A stretch of DNA of 64,000 nt from Branchiostoma belcheri (GCF_001625305.1 NW_017803268.1:1717334-1781333); one strand, 5' to 3'. Positions 19,218 through 31,830 are shown, counted from the first letter of the stretch. Program-made: numbers and translations. Notes: generated by a model from the sequence alone, not told the origin.

Positions 19218-20510
19218 GTACATTATATCTGTCCTTGGTGCTGATTGGTTTTCAAGAAGCTATCCGCGCTATCAAATGAAACTCAATTTGCCCTTGGCGC
19301 TGATTGGTTGTTATTGTACGTGCCCTTGGCGCTGATTGGTTTTTATTGTAAGCATCGTCAACGCTGATTGGTTACGGTTCCTGGTTTATCTGTCCTAGGT
19401 GCTTATTGGCTATCATATGATAGTGAGTCGTGATTGTTACAGATTTTCCACCATTGGACTTGTCCTTGGTGCTGATTGGCTATCACAAAAAAATGCCCTT
19501 GCTATTTATAGATTGCAGAAAGGCTAACTTTTAAGTTCATTTGTATCAGAACTTCACATCCCTAGAGGCAAACCCCACGTAAATATTCCATTACTACAAG
19601 TGTTCTTGGCGCTGATTGGTTACCATTGTATCTGTCCTAGGTGCTAATTGGCTATCATATGAGTTGTCGTTGTTACGCATTTTCCACCATTGGACTTGTC
19701 CTTGGTGCTGATTGGTAAATATTCCGTTATCACGTGATCTTTTCTTGTAACTTACATCCGGGCATTTGTAACCAACTCACGTCGAGGCGGTAAATCTCGC
19801 GATAACGCTCGATAACTCAGTTGCCTGTTGCACATTGGACTTGCCCTTGGTGCTGATTGGCTATCGCAAAATGTCCTTGCTATTTATAGCTTGCAGAAAG
19901 GCTAACGTTTAAATTCATTCGTATCAAAACTAGACATCCCTAGAGGCAAAACCCACGTAGATATTCCGTTATCGCTGTATCTTGTCTCGTAACTTTACAT
20001 CCGGGCATTTGTACTCAAATCACGTCGAGGCGGTAAATCTCGCGATAACGCTCGATAACTCTGTTGCCTGTTGCACATTTTCCACCCTTGGACTTGTCCT
20101 TGGTGCTGATTGGCTATCGCAAAATGTCCTTGCTATTTACAGATTGCAGAAAGGCTAACTTTTAACCTCATTTGTATCAGAACTTGACATCCCTAGAGGC
20201 AAAACCCACGTAAATATTCCATTACTACAAGTGTTCTTGGCGCTGATTGGTTTCCATTGTATCTGTCCTAGGTGCTTATTGGCTATCATATGAGTTGTCG
20301 TTGTCACGCATTTTCCACCATTGGACTTGTCCTTGGTGCTTTGAAGTTTATTCTCAACAAAATTAAACATGCTTATAAACAAAACCTGTGCAAACATTGC
20401 GTTATCACTTGATCTTGTCTTGTAACTTACATCCGGGCATTTGTACCCAAATCACGTCCAGGCCTTAAATCTCGCGATAACGCTCGATAACTCCGTCGCC
20501 AGCTCACCAC
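19218..20510 (+). repeat. Higher-order tandem array rich in GCTGATTGG
   Basis: At least 13 copies of CTTGG.GCTGATTGG and variants, mixed with two longer modules: one with GATTGCAGAAAGGCTAAC and CCCTAGAGGCAAA, one with ATCCGGGCATTTGTA and CTCGCGATAACGCTCGATAA. The order of modules recurs with a period near 630 bp. ATTGG is the inverted CCAAT core. Confidence 0.9.
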
Positions 20511-20867
20511 CTGGAGTCAGTAATTGGTCCTTTCGTCACGGGGGTTCCGTCTAATTACGCCGTCTTACAAGAACTACCACACCCCAAGGACACCTCAATC
20601 TACCCGTACACGTCTTCTGTGCGTGCCTCCTTGCCCTTGAGACTTTCTAATGATGATAAGTTTCTTTAGAATTGTGAAGCTCTTCCAGAGAAGTCTTGCA
20701 AAGTGGAAAAATAAAGTACTCGTCAAGGAAATAAAATAAGAAGAAGAGCAGGAGTCAAATTCATCTGCGTTCTGCGAATTTCAGTCTTGTTTCTGTGTTG
20801 TTGTAAGCGCTCTATGAAATACATCAGATATCGATGCACTTTCAGAATATATTTTTTTATATTCCGA

Positions 20868-21094
20868 AACATGCAGTCACAAGACGTGGTGACGGCACAC
20901 TCAAGTTTTTTTAACTTATATTAATGCCGCCACCAACACAGGGACAGTACAATACTCATTTATACCTGAGCGAAGTGAGGAAAGTCGTGTAAAGTGCCTT
21001 TCCCAAGGGCACAAGAACGGTGGCATGTCAGGACTCGAACCCCGGGCCTCTGGTTCCGAGTCGAGAACGCTGCCGCTACGCCACACGATCCCAC
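20868..21094 (-). mobile_element. tRNA-derived SINE
   Basis: On the minus strand: box A-like TGGCGTAGCGGC, box B-like GGTTCGAGTCC, then GCCCTTGGGAAAGGCACTTT, CACTTCGCTC and a tail ending CGTCACCACGTCTTGTGA. Confidence 0.82.
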
Positions 21095-21362
21095 TGGATA
21101 TTTCTAGTTTTGACGCCCTAAAATTTGCTTTTTAGCATTATGATACATGTATGTCACGCATCCACGTAGATTTGAGTAAAACAGCGATTGTTATTCAGAA
21201 TGTGGTGCATGTATTGTTATCTCACACACCACCGTGCTGGTGAATCAATTTGCCGTCACCGACCCGTCCCGCCGCCGACCCGGTTCTTGACCCCCCCGAC
21301 AGGTGCCATGGATCAACAGGCCGCCCCGGTACGAGCCCGTTACCGCCGAGACGCGTTCTGTC

Positions 21363-21619
21363 TAGCCTGGTATCCAGTCTGATCGTGGTCGGGGCCGCAA
21401 GAGCTCTGTCCCGCCCGCCTCACATAGGTTTCCCGGTGTGTATTTCACGAGAGATTGATTAGCCCTCCACAAACCAAATCCCCAAGCATACTGTTTCTTA
21501 TTATTAGCGTAACACTCCTACCGGGACGGCCTGTTGTACTGGGCGGGGGAAGCTACTAGAGCCCCTGAAGACACAGCCTGCCTGAACACCCCAATCACGT
21601 AAGACTGGATCCCAGGCTA
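21363..21619. mobile_element. Fold-back element, TAGCCTGGTATCCAGTCT ends
   Basis: The left end TAGCCTGGTATCCAGTCT matches the complement of the right end AGACTGGATCCCAGGCTA. Flanks CGTTCTGTC and CCTTCTGTC differ at one base. The inside is GC-rich and only partly paired. Confidence 0.85.
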
Positions 21620-22090
21620 CCTTCTGTCGTACGGCGGTGATATAAATAGCCCGGCATATTGGATATCTTGGAGCGGTTTTGTCGCTACATGCGGGGCACA
21701 CGAACACGATCTATCAAACAGTGTGATAAATTTCCAGGAATATTTTGTGACTATCAAGCCCCCCCCCCCCCCAGATAAATAACGTTAACTTTGTCGTTGA
21801 CTCCTGCTCTTCTCCTCTTTTTATTTCCTTGACGAGTACGTACTTTTTTTCTATTTTGCAAGACTCCTCGGGAAAACACTTGTCATAGGGCACCTTTAAG
21901 AATACCCTTACGCGAAAGGGCACGAAGAAGTAGAATTGCAATGGATGTGGATGTGTCTAGAGATTGAAAAAAATGTGCAAGCACATATATAATCAAGATA
22001 ACCTTGTCCGTGCCTGGAATTCCGTCCGGATGCCTAACCTTTTCTGACCCTGAGAGAGCGAGTGATGCGGGAATATCTCAACTCTACTTA

Positions 22091-22517
22091 GGCCACAGCA
22101 CGTAAATTTTATGGATGACATCCTCCGCAGACTCCAAATCTAATGCGATAGGGCGAAAACAAAAGAAGGCAGGCCAAAAAAACAAGATTTCTAAAATTTC
22201 CGAATTTTGAGATCATAAACTTGTTAACCAAGATTTTTTTTTTGGTTTAGTGGCAACATCACATATACAGGAATGAAATAGAACACTGCAACCAAGTAAA
22301 AGTAAAAGACAAAACATTAAATCAGAGCCTTGTCTTGTCTCTTATCTTCACATTTATTTGTCATCCAAGTTCCGGCATGGCAACAGACATATTTACCCAT
22401 TTTAGGCATGTTATCCACTGTCAGAAGGCAACAAAATTTCGTGTTTTTTTTTTTTTCAAAATCAGGCGAAAATCAATTCGCTTGCTGATGTCGTCCATAA
22501 AAATACTTGCCGTGGCC
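22091..22517 (+). mobile_element. MITE family A copy
   Basis: Both GGCC ends are present, flanked by TTA at left and TCA at right. The body has small insertions relative to other copies. Confidence 0.88.
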
Positions 22518-22748
22518 TCAGGTCTACTTATCACCCAGCCTGCGGGCTTTTTAACTGACCTTAGATGACCTGTAAGGGCGGCGTGTGCGCGCGGTGAGAG
22601 CTAAGTGGACACGGAAGGGTCTAAGGTGAAGTCCAGGTAGCTAGAGCGGTCAGGGGCGGCTCTAACAAGGGCAACTGATTCGTTAGATATGTCCAGTGGC
22701 CGGAAATTTTATGCAAGGCCAATGCATACTTCAAACTCAGTTAGCTAG

Positions 22749-23115
22749 CTGACTAATAAACTGGTGGACGTACCAATTACTAAGTACCTAATACCAGCCC
22801 AGAAGAGAACAAGAAACTGCCATGCCTTCAAGTACGTATACCAGAGTTATCAACAAAGGATTGAGGTGTTCAAAACTCATTCTTTCCTAGAACTATCGCA
22901 GGGTGGAACTCACTGTCACCAAGTACAGTAGGGGCATTGTCATTAGATAGCTTTAAACAACGTTTAGGGTTAGATGTTCAAGGGTTAGGTGTAACAAGTC
23001 GTTCGTTGTAATGTATCCAGCTGCCGCCGCGCCGCGTGCCTGCGAAGCTGGTTTGTTACGCCGCAGGGTGGTTATACTGATTGTACAGATAGGCCGATAC
23101 AGATACAGATACAGA
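22749..23115 (+). pseudogene. LINE reverse transcriptase C-terminal remnant and 3' tail
   Basis: Reads LVDVPITKYLIPAQKRTRNC, HAFKYVYQSYQQRIEVFK, then after a frameshift near 22885 SFFPRTIAGWNSLSPSTVG and DSFKQRLGL. This is the typical ORF2 end of CR1/L2-type LINEs. A GC-rich 3' UTR and short GATACA tail (23095-23115) follow. Only the last 80-90 residues are present, with a stop at 22746, so it is inactive. Confidence 0.82.
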
Positions 23116-23239
23116 AACTCAGTTAGGTATCGTTAGTAGATTCATATGACAGTTTTTATACTTGCAACTGTTTTGGAAACTATTTCCATCTACACAAGAG
23201 AAGATACGTACAGTTACTTATTGCACTGGATAGATTTTT

Positions 23240-23310
23240 GAAGTTGCTTAAGTAACGTAACTGTTTTCTTGTATATCTTATTACCTGGATGTCTAACCTT
23301 CATCGACATT
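23240..23310 (+). mobile_element. Penelope-like terminal fragment
   Basis: AAGTTGCTTAAGTAAC ... ACCTGGATGTCTAACCTTCA; the last block is the complement of the start of the insertion at 61650. Confidence 0.5.
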
Positions 23311-24994
23311 TTCATCGATATCTATCAGAAGCTGAAGCTGTTGTGCATGTACCATGGAAAGTGGGGGTTTTCTAATTTAAGGTTCAAACTGCAACGCCTC
23401 CTATCACCAAAACTCATCACTGCAGTAACTACGACATAAAGGATTTTCATTGAAAAGCTCAAAGGGTACAACAAACCTGCATTCCAGTAGTGTTTTCCCA
23501 GTATCTTGGCATGTTCTTCTGTAATTATCCAGACTTCCTCCCGGGGTGCAGTTATGTAGACCACCGCAGGCGGCGCTCCGGGTGCCGTCTCGAGAGAGAA
23601 CCAAGGCCCACCGTCTTCCGGGTCTGGCGCCAAGGCTCATCCGCTTGTTCTGGCAAATAAAATCGTTTTTCAATCATCATGTCATCACAAAGAAAAACGA
23701 GTAGATAACATTAAAAGTTTAATTTGCCTTTTCTCATGGCTTTATACTACAAACTTTTTCTGGAGCAGTGACATGAGTGTATACATGTATAACGAATCAT
23801 ACCGTTTGTTTGTTTGTTTGTTTGTCTGTTTATTGAGATCCCCATTAGTATGGTAAATTTCATACTATTCTTCCTGTAGTCCAGCAACATAAGATAAAAT
23901 AACAATAATAACAATAATAATTACTTCTAGCAATAAGAATAATAAATAAAACATACATAATTATGCTGAAATTATGACAAACGACACAAAATCAGCATAG
24001 TAGAGAAATAAAAGTAATAATTGATGTACTTGTCCAATCGATGGAAAATTGAAGTACCAAAACAGTAAACAAATATTTGATCGTGTAGTAGGAGTTGTAC
24101 GAAAAACCTCTTGTATCTTAGCCTGAAAAGGCAAAGAAAATAAGAGGAATCTACATTCTGTAATGTATCACTCCCCCACATTATTTGACGTTAAATTGTC
24201 TTGTCCTTACCTTCGTAACATTTCAAAGTTCACGAAAAGATGTCGGTGAACTTTGCTTGATATAGTAACGCTTCCTCATGCACTGTGTTTGTCCCCAAAG
24301 TACACATAGCCTTTACAGATGTACAACGTATCAATATAAAAGTCAAACAGATCCAAAGATGTGATAGTAAACGTAAAGGTGTGACGATCTTGTCAGTGCA
24401 AGACAGATCGACCCTGAAAAACGCGCCGCCATCTTGAAATGTCATTCCCGACTCATCTATAACAAGGCCTGTCATTGGTCGGCACGGTCCATTAGCCAAC
24501 AGGTAGGAACGGTCCCCTGTGTGAGGGGAGTGAAGGTGGAGGTTTCTCGCCTGCTAGATCATCGATCATGTTTGGTGCTACTATCACTGTCAGGTCGAAC
24601 TATGAAGCAACTATGGCAAGTCAAAAGTGTAGCAGAGTGCTGAGTCAAAGGAAAGATTTTCCAAGCGAGCAGTTCATGAGAATGAAAGTTCCTCAAATGT
24701 GTTTCAAACCGTGTGAAGTTGGAAACTAGACACAACTTAGCGCACCTGCCCATGGTAATATATGAAGTATTTAATCACTATACGGTTTTCACACTAGAAG
24801 TAGAGTCAAGACTATCTGACATATATTTTGGGTACTAGTGAGTACAATACTAGTAACCAGTAATGTGCTTTATCAGGAACCATACTCAGGCATGGTTCTG
24901 GATAGTCCACGCATATCCTGCAGAACCGCGCTATTGGCAAATCTAAATTCTTGGATACGTGGAGACTATCCTGAACTGATACATACCGTGCCTG
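23311..24994. other. Intergenic, no gene seen
   Basis: A GTTTGTTT run at 23808-23830 may be a LINE tail. GCCGCCATCTTG at 24425 is a YY1-type motif. Otherwise unremarkable. Confidence 0.4.
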
Positions 24995-25190
24995 TACTCT
25001 CCAAGCAGAGGTTTGGGTTTGGGAGGAGGGTTTAGCGTGTTTTTTAATAGGCTTTTTTATCGGGGTTTCTCTTTTGCACTGATTTTTTTTTTGGTGGGAA
25101 AAAATTCAGTGCAAAAGAGAAAGCCCGATAAAAAAAGCCTAAAAACACGCTAAAAATACCCCCAAAACCCAAACCTCTGCTTGGAGAGTA
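24995..25190. mobile_element. Fold-back element, TACTCTCCAAGCAGAGG ends, 9 bp TSD
   Basis: Near-perfect hairpin of about 85 bp arms; ends TACTCTCCAAGCAGAGG and CCTCTGCTTGGAGAGTA. Exact duplication CCGTGCCTG at 24986-24994 and 25191-25199. Confidence 0.93.
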
Positions 25191-25199
25191 CCGTGCCTG

Positions 25200-26378
25200 A
25201 TCCTTTAACACATTCAAGCAAAGACGTAGATAGGCACAGTAGTGGATACAATATGGAGGCTTGACGAGACTAAAAGAGAGTGTTAACTTCTTTCTCTATT
25301 TCCAGCATATTACGGTCAAACCGGTACAGCTTTTACAGGACTCATATCAACAAAATCCTTCGCACGTGGGTACTGCTATTCTGCCCATCACTTGTTATCT
25401 CCCACAAACACTCGCACAACGTTATCTTTCACAGGAAGGGTCTACGCCTGAGGTATTCGCCCTTCGTGCATTTGTCAGACCCCGGGGGTACTTTACTTTA
25501 ATCAACGTTGAGAGCCACTCCGCAAAAGGTTCCATCCTGCCGGAAATGACCGCAGGCGTCCTGCAGACGATAACAAGACGTTTGGCTGCGGTGTTACCTG
25601 TGACGTCACATCCTGCCGTTTAGATGTGAGAATGAACAGTCTAAAAATGAAGTTGAACCTATTTAATGAAATGGCAGGATGAGGAGAAGAAAGATTTGAA
25701 TTCATTTCAAATGCAACAGTACATTACACTGAAACAGGAAAGATAAGAGATGTAGGGAAAACATGAGGAGAAACAATATATTCCATTCATACCCATGGTA
25801 TGGAGTGAAATATAAAAACTTAATGAGGAAAAGGTAATATGGTGAGAGTCTAGAAAGCTAAAAGAGAGCAGAGAAATTGAGAGAATATAAGATCCAGTAG
25901 ACAGATGATGAAAATAGGAAAAGAGACAGGTAAAAAGAGGAGAAAAATTAAAAGATAGGAGAAACACAGAAGACTAGAAGACGAAAAGTATGGACAGAAG
26001 TGGATTTTAAGCATTCCCCGTGTGTACATTCATGCTGGCTTTTTCTCAAGGTTTTATTAACAATAGTAGACGAAAAAGATACAAAGAGATGGGCATAAGA
26101 AAAAAAAAACCTAGTGAGAAAGGAATGGAGCAAAAACAGGGTGGACACACAGGGGAGATGTACGAAAAACGATTCTAACTTTTTCTCAAGGTTTTCGGTT
26201 AACGTTAATCACCACATGAGCTATTCTCCGCACAGTCGGCTTATCTTTGAATTAGCTGACGCTCACTCCAGAGACAGTAAGCAGCGAGCTATCTATCATA
26301 GAATCCATCGGGTGCGCGCAACAACTTGTAACGGCCTTGGTTCTATTTAGATCCAGTACGATAAGAGAGGAAGGATTA
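25200..26378. other. Intergenic, purine-rich plus strand
   Basis: From 25630 to 26130 the plus strand is strongly A/G-biased (GAGGAGAAGAAAG, AGGAGAAAAATTAAAAGATAGG). Open frames here reflect base bias, not coding. Confidence 0.5.
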
Positions 26379-26774
26379 GGCCACAGCAAGTAAATTTTAT
26401 GTATGACATCAGCGCGCGCATTAATTTTCGACTGCATCGGGGGAAATAAAAACAAGAAATTTGGTTGCCTTCTGACAGTGGTCAACATGCCGAAAATCGG
26501 CAAAGATGTCTATTGCCATGCCGGAACGTGGATGGCAGATAACTATGAAGAGAGGAGACAAGACAAGGCTCTGATTTAATGTTTTGTTTCTTACTTTGAT
26601 GCAGTGATATGTGATGCTGGCTGTGTATATGTGATGTTTCCACTGAATCAAAACCATTTGTACAATGATTGAGTCAAAATTTTAAAATGTAGGAACCTTG
26701 TTTTTTTTCGCCAGCTCGCATTACATTTAGAGTCTACGGATGATGTCATCCAAAAAAATTTAGATGCTGTGGCC
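26379..26774 (-). mobile_element. MITE family A copy with TTA duplication
   Basis: GGCCACAGCAAG ... ATGCTGTGGCC, flanked by TTA at 26376-26378 and 26775-26777. It lies next to single-copy DNA. Confidence 0.92.
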
Positions 26775-27244
26775 TTAGTTCACGTGGCATAGATTCGTAT
26801 CTTAGGCAGCCAACTTGGAAATTAGGTTTACTGAAGGAAGGTAATGAAGCCTAGTTTCCATAGATCCCTTAGATTTGTGTGAAGAGCAGGCTAACTGTGT
26901 CGCTAAAATTGAGCCAAGAATTCTTGAGTCTCTTGAATTCTTGATTAAATTTCAAGGTGTCTAGAAAAACACTAACTTAAAGTGCTCTTGACATAGCCAT
27001 GTTTCTCTCATCTTTCTAGTTCAATGCCGAGAAGTGGTCGCATAGGCCTTTTAACTACTCCGTTAAAAAAATGTCGCTTAAACCCTTGTACGCCTATGAA
27101 ATCTTATCACTTTTAAGTTCTACTAGTCACTGTGTATACATGAAACATTTACTATATTCTATAGCTAAACATTACGTACTTTGCCAAGTGTAATGGTCTA
27201 GTATATCATGACTTCGTCTACTGTCGTTTAAACTATAATACTAA

Positions 27245-27560
27245 TGTACGATCTTTCATAAATGTACATTCCACTTGAGCTATATATGTTTACAGCAAAA
27301 TGTAATGAGACAACTCTAAGAGAGACACAGAGAGAGTTGAGGGAGAACTTAATCATTAGTTCTAAGTCAGCGAGTAATCCTGTGTGTACATGAAACATAA
27401 ATTCATGTTTTAAACATTACTTTCGCAAATACATTTTAGCAGTATATACGATCTTTCATAAATGTACATCCCACTTGAGCTATGTTTACAGCAACATGTA
27501 ATGAGACAATTCTAAGAGAGACACTGAGGGAGAACTTAATCATTAGTTCTAATCCTGTTT
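27245..27560 (+). repeat. Direct duplication, about 200 bp apart
   Basis: CGATCTTTCATAAATGTACA to GAACTTAATCATTAGTTCTA occurs at 27249 and 27450. Confidence 0.85.
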
Positions 27561-28057
27561 TAGTAGGTATTTCCTGTCGTTTAACAGTCTGGGCGCCCGG
27601 CGACATTAACGAAACACAGAAACACAGCCAGGGAGTTAGCCTCCACCAGGCCTTCCTAGGGCGTTTGGGATTCGGCAAAAGTAGGGTCTGTAGTGGGTCT
27701 ACCGTTAGGGTTTTCTTTCATTTCCCCTTCGCGTGAACATGCACTCTACGATGGCCAAATTCCACTGGCCAATTTGGCTAAAATTTACTATGTTTGAACC
27801 GTATTTCTGGGTCAGTGTACCATTGACTTGGAAATATTTTACTCCAATATCAGGATAGTGTCATAATAGCTGATGCAGTTATCTCATACAATTCATAATG
27901 GAGTGAACGGCAAATGGTTTGGGTTTTCAGAATTTTATGCAAATCCTAGGTTTAATTTCAGTGATGCAAGTAGTTGGAGAGCACTGTACATGTACAAGTT
28001 GTAACAGTGGGGGTTTATAGGCGCTACCAACTGATCCGGCAAACGGGTCTAGACCTT

Positions 28058-28135
28058 TTAGCGGAGTGGTTAGAGCGTCTGGTTATGAAGGTCTGGTGCC
28101 CGGGAGGTCGTGGGTTCGAACCCGGGACCAGAAGG
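28058..28135 (+). mobile_element. tRNA-like fragment (SINE head or tRNA pseudogene)
   Basis: TAGCGGAGTGGTTAGAGCG fits box A and GGTTCGAACCC fits box B. The anticodon and T arms do not pair properly, so it is not a working tRNA. Confidence 0.65.
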
Positions 28136-29089
28136 GTTTTTACTGGCTCCTCCTGTTTCTTACAACATGTAACACGGTGAGGAAGAAACTACAGATGCCT
28201 AATGGCACCAGACGACCTGGCTGTCACCAACATTTAAGATTTAATCCCGAAACCCACTATTAATCCTTTTGTTTATCCACATCTTATCCCTAAATCAGCT
28301 AAAAGATTTACTCATTTCGTATCACAAACGTGGGAACAGTTTTGAAAAGCTAAACAAGGTCGGCCATCTTGTTCTAAGCGATTAAGTTTGTCTGTGGGAA
28401 TTTTTTTGCTCGAATTTTTGGGGCCAGAAATTGCTGAACATTTTGCAGAGGAAAAGGGTGAGAATGTGTAATGGAGTGATAAGGATGTTATGTAGGAGAT
28501 CTGGCGGAAGAGAGTTGTTGGGCCGGAATGCACCTGTAGAGGCTCCCGTTAAAAAGGTGCTGACAGGCACGAGACAGACTGAAGCTAGCGCCGAATTCGA
28601 AAACAACATGGCGGCTACGAAATGACCTTGGTTGAAAACAAAATGGCGGCCAATAACTGGGCTTTTGAAGCTATTAGATCATATTTCTCCTACTTTTGGG
28701 AGTTAAATAGAAGCAATACGTGGGAATGAATAATGGTTTCGGCTGTCAGTTTTGGGATCTTTAATAAAGCATTTATGAATGCATTCACTTCAATCTCTCT
28801 TGCCCCCATTAATACAAAAGGAGTTAAAGTTTCATAATTCCCAATTCGAAATACACGAAACCACTTAAAACGCAAATCCGTTCCTACCATTGAGGATAAA
28901 ACAATGAAAAGATCAATGAATTCCTTAAATATGTTTGACAAAATATGACAGGAATCTTATACTAGGTTTACTAGGATATGAATTGCCTGTATTATAAGAT
29001 ACATTGGAATTATGAAACTAATGCAGTAATACATCTTTGTCAAGATATTGAATGCCTGTAACATATCAGAGTTTGCAGAATAGGAAAAC

Positions 29090-29335
29090 AAACTAGAAAG
29101 GTAAGTTGCAAAGCAAATGCATAATGTTTACCTTCGCATAATCTGCTCTGTTAATTCTTACTCAAACACATATATATGGTGACAGGAGTCTAAATCCCTC
29201 CTGCTACAAAATTGCAACATGATGTAACCCACCACTAGTTACCATGGTGATAGACTGTCTGGCCCAGGTCATTGACCTTATTGTGTTTGGAGAAGAGGAA
29301 ACTGAGCAAAAACAATATGTTTTCCTTCAGTAAAC
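29090..29335 (+). repeat. Dispersed repeat D
   Basis: Contains TAATGTTTACCTTCGCATA and ACCACTAGTTACCATGGTGA, ends TTTTCCTTCAGTAAACAT, where a tandem array starts. Confidence 0.82.
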
Positions 29336-29336
29336 A

Positions 29337-29966
29337 TAACTACTGACAACTTCATTTCAAATTTGTTTATACTAGACATAAAGAACCTGTATTTCTGGAA
29401 CATAAATGTCATACAGAACTACATTTTGGACCGTTAAAAAGCGTTATTAACGGTTATGTTACCCTGAGAGAGGTCAAAAACGAAAAGCAGAAAAGGAAAA
29501 GAAACTACTGACAACTCCATTTCAAATTTGTTTATACTGGACATAAAGAACCTGTATTTCAGGAACGTAAATGTCATACTGAACTACATTTCTGACCGTT
29601 AAAAACCGTTATTAACGGTTATGTTATCCTGAGAGAGGTTACAAACGAAAAGGAAAAGAAACTACTGACAACTCCATTTCAAATTTGTTTTAACTAGACC
29701 TAATAAAGAACCTGTATTTCTGGAACATTATTGTCATGCTGAACTACATTCTGGGCCGTTAAAAATCGTTATTAACCGTTATGTTACCCTGAGAGAGGTC
29801 ACAAACGAAAAGGAAAAGAAACTACTGACAACTCCATTTCAAATTTGTTTAGACTAGACGTAAAGAATCTGTATTTTTGGAACATTATTGTCATGCTGAA
29901 CTACATTCTGGGCCGTTAAAAACCGTTATTAACCGTTATGCTACCCTGAGAGAGGTCAGAAACGAT
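29337..29966 (+). repeat. Four tandem copies of a 160 bp unit
   Basis: Units start at about 29339, 29501, 29659 and 29819 with ACTACTGACAACTCCATTTC and end with GTTACCCTGAGAGAGGTC. Each contains an inverted CCGTTATTAACGG-type core. Confidence 0.9.
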
Positions 29967-31289
29967 CTGTTTTTGATCGATGACCGTTGTTCTCTAGTTA
30001 AAGCATGACAGATTGGCTCACCGTCCATAAATCTAGCTTATGTAATCTCCTGTCCTGTTCTTTATTTCTTACTACAAACACTTTGCGTTTGTTCGTGTCA
30101 ATTTCTAATGCGAAGCTCTCGTAAAAGTTAACTCGATCGCTCGTTACGTCTAGGAAAATGGGTGCTTTTTTGTCTTATGTGTGGCTTCAAATGGTCACTA
30201 GAACCATTGAACATAAAACGGAGGCTAAGATCACATTTCCCAAAGCTTCACTTTGCCAATATTTAGGATCGATCTCATGTCGGAAACGGTCATTTAGAGA
30301 CGAGGTCATTTGATAGAGGTGCGATTTGTGTGCACGGTAAATTCAAAGTCAATCAGGAACAAAGCCTCTAAAACAGAGTTTAAACGGTTTCTTGTTGGGT
30401 GGTGGACTCCAGGGTATGTTTGATTTGGCGGCAATCGATTGGAAACCACCGCTTCTAGACAAGATGGCGGGCTTTGGACTTGTGAGGATTTAGAATGCAT
30501 CAGTTTTCTTCATACTTGTGACAACCCCTATATGATATGAGAGATAACGTTATATGTTAAAGACTGTATAGATATTTTTTTCTTTAGAAGTGGTGTGCAT
30601 GATACATAAAAGAGGGAAGCAACTAGAACGACGTTTTTCTATTAGCATTGGTTGACAATAAGAATCATGCCCCCCCCCCATCTCCAAACAGATCATACGG
30701 TGGAAAAAAAACAGTATCAAATTGGCCAGGCTGTATCCATTGGCCAGAGAGGGTCCAATACACCAGCCAATTTTATACTGTTTTGGCCACCCGAGTGATT
30801 ACACACGTATGGCCTTAATTGATCTTCTTCTTTGTCTTATTAAACATGACAATCGATAACATTGAGGCAGACCAGCGTCATAACAGGGGACATCAATGAC
30901 TTTGCGACCCTACCGTAATTTCTGACAATTTCACCATCGAAATCTTCTCCCTGCGGTCAGAAGCGGTATTGCAAGTTGCACTCCGCATTGGTCACAATCT
31001 TTCCCCACCAACCTCTGCTTGGAAAGTACCTAAATATCTTCGGTCTTTCCTTTTCGTTTGAAATAAATAAGTTTCCTTTCATAAGGAAATGAGTGTAAAT
31101 CTTTCAACAATTAGCGGACTGCAACTTTTACGCAAGAAACAACAAACTGGTGAGTATCTAAATATATCCTTGAATCATTCCTTTTCGTCTGAAGTAAATA
31201 ACTTTTCTTTGATAAGGAAATGAGTGTAAATCTCTCAACAATTAGCGGACTACAACTTTTACACAACAAACGTACAATGAAGATAAGAC

Positions 31290-31405
31290 CGCGACAGCCA
31301 CTAATCGTCCAATTACCCTGTCAATCATTCCACACAATGTGAGTTAATCTCACAAGGCTAATCCGAGGATTAATTTAATTGGTACATGACGTAAGTGTGA
31401 TGATC
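31290..31405. promoter_or_regulatory. Candidate regulatory stretch with TAATCC/GGATTA sites
   Basis: CCACTAATCG, CCAATTACC, GGCTAATCCGAGGATTAATT and TGACGTAAG within 110 bp of non-repeat DNA. AT-rich DNA makes such sites by chance, so this is weak. Confidence 0.2.
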
Positions 31406-31789
31406 AGTCACGGAGATTAAACATGTAGACGTAAACATTGTTAAAATGATATCTTCCCAAGCTAAAAAAAAAGCTTGAGTAAGACACTTGCTATGAGACA
31501 AAAAGAAATATTGTTTCATATGAATATACTTTCATAGTTGTGGACGTAAACATTCTTAAAATGATATCTTCCCAAGCGGAAAAAAAGGATTGAATAAGAC
31601 ATTTGCTATAAGAAAAAAAAAGAATACTGTTTCATACTCAAAATGGTTTCATAGTTGCCATTATACTGGTACAGTATAGGTAGTCAGGTAGTCCAGTATA
31701 CTATGCATGTATAGAATAAAACTTGACATCCTACCTACTAAAACAATAAGGGCTAGCATAAGTCTTTAAAATAGTGTTATAATTGATAT

Positions 31790-31830
31790 GTTTTATTGCA
31801 AATTCATGCCCGAGGGCTAATTGTAAGAAC
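31790..31830 (-). mobile_element. LINE-like 3' terminus (GCCCTCGGGC type)
   Basis: On the minus strand AGCCCTCGGGCATGAATTTG then CAATAAAA: a short hairpin followed by a polyA signal. Confidence 0.6.

Larger units (their letters stand above)
26775..29089. other. Intergenic DNA
   Basis: Besides the 27.2 kb duplication and the tRNA-like fragment, 28600-28660 has two ATGGCGGC motifs 36 bp apart. No exon is recognisable. Confidence 0.4.

Noticed and set aside
28058..28135. Functional tRNA gene
   Set aside because: Box A and B fit, but anticodon and T stems do not pair; more likely a SINE head or pseudogene.
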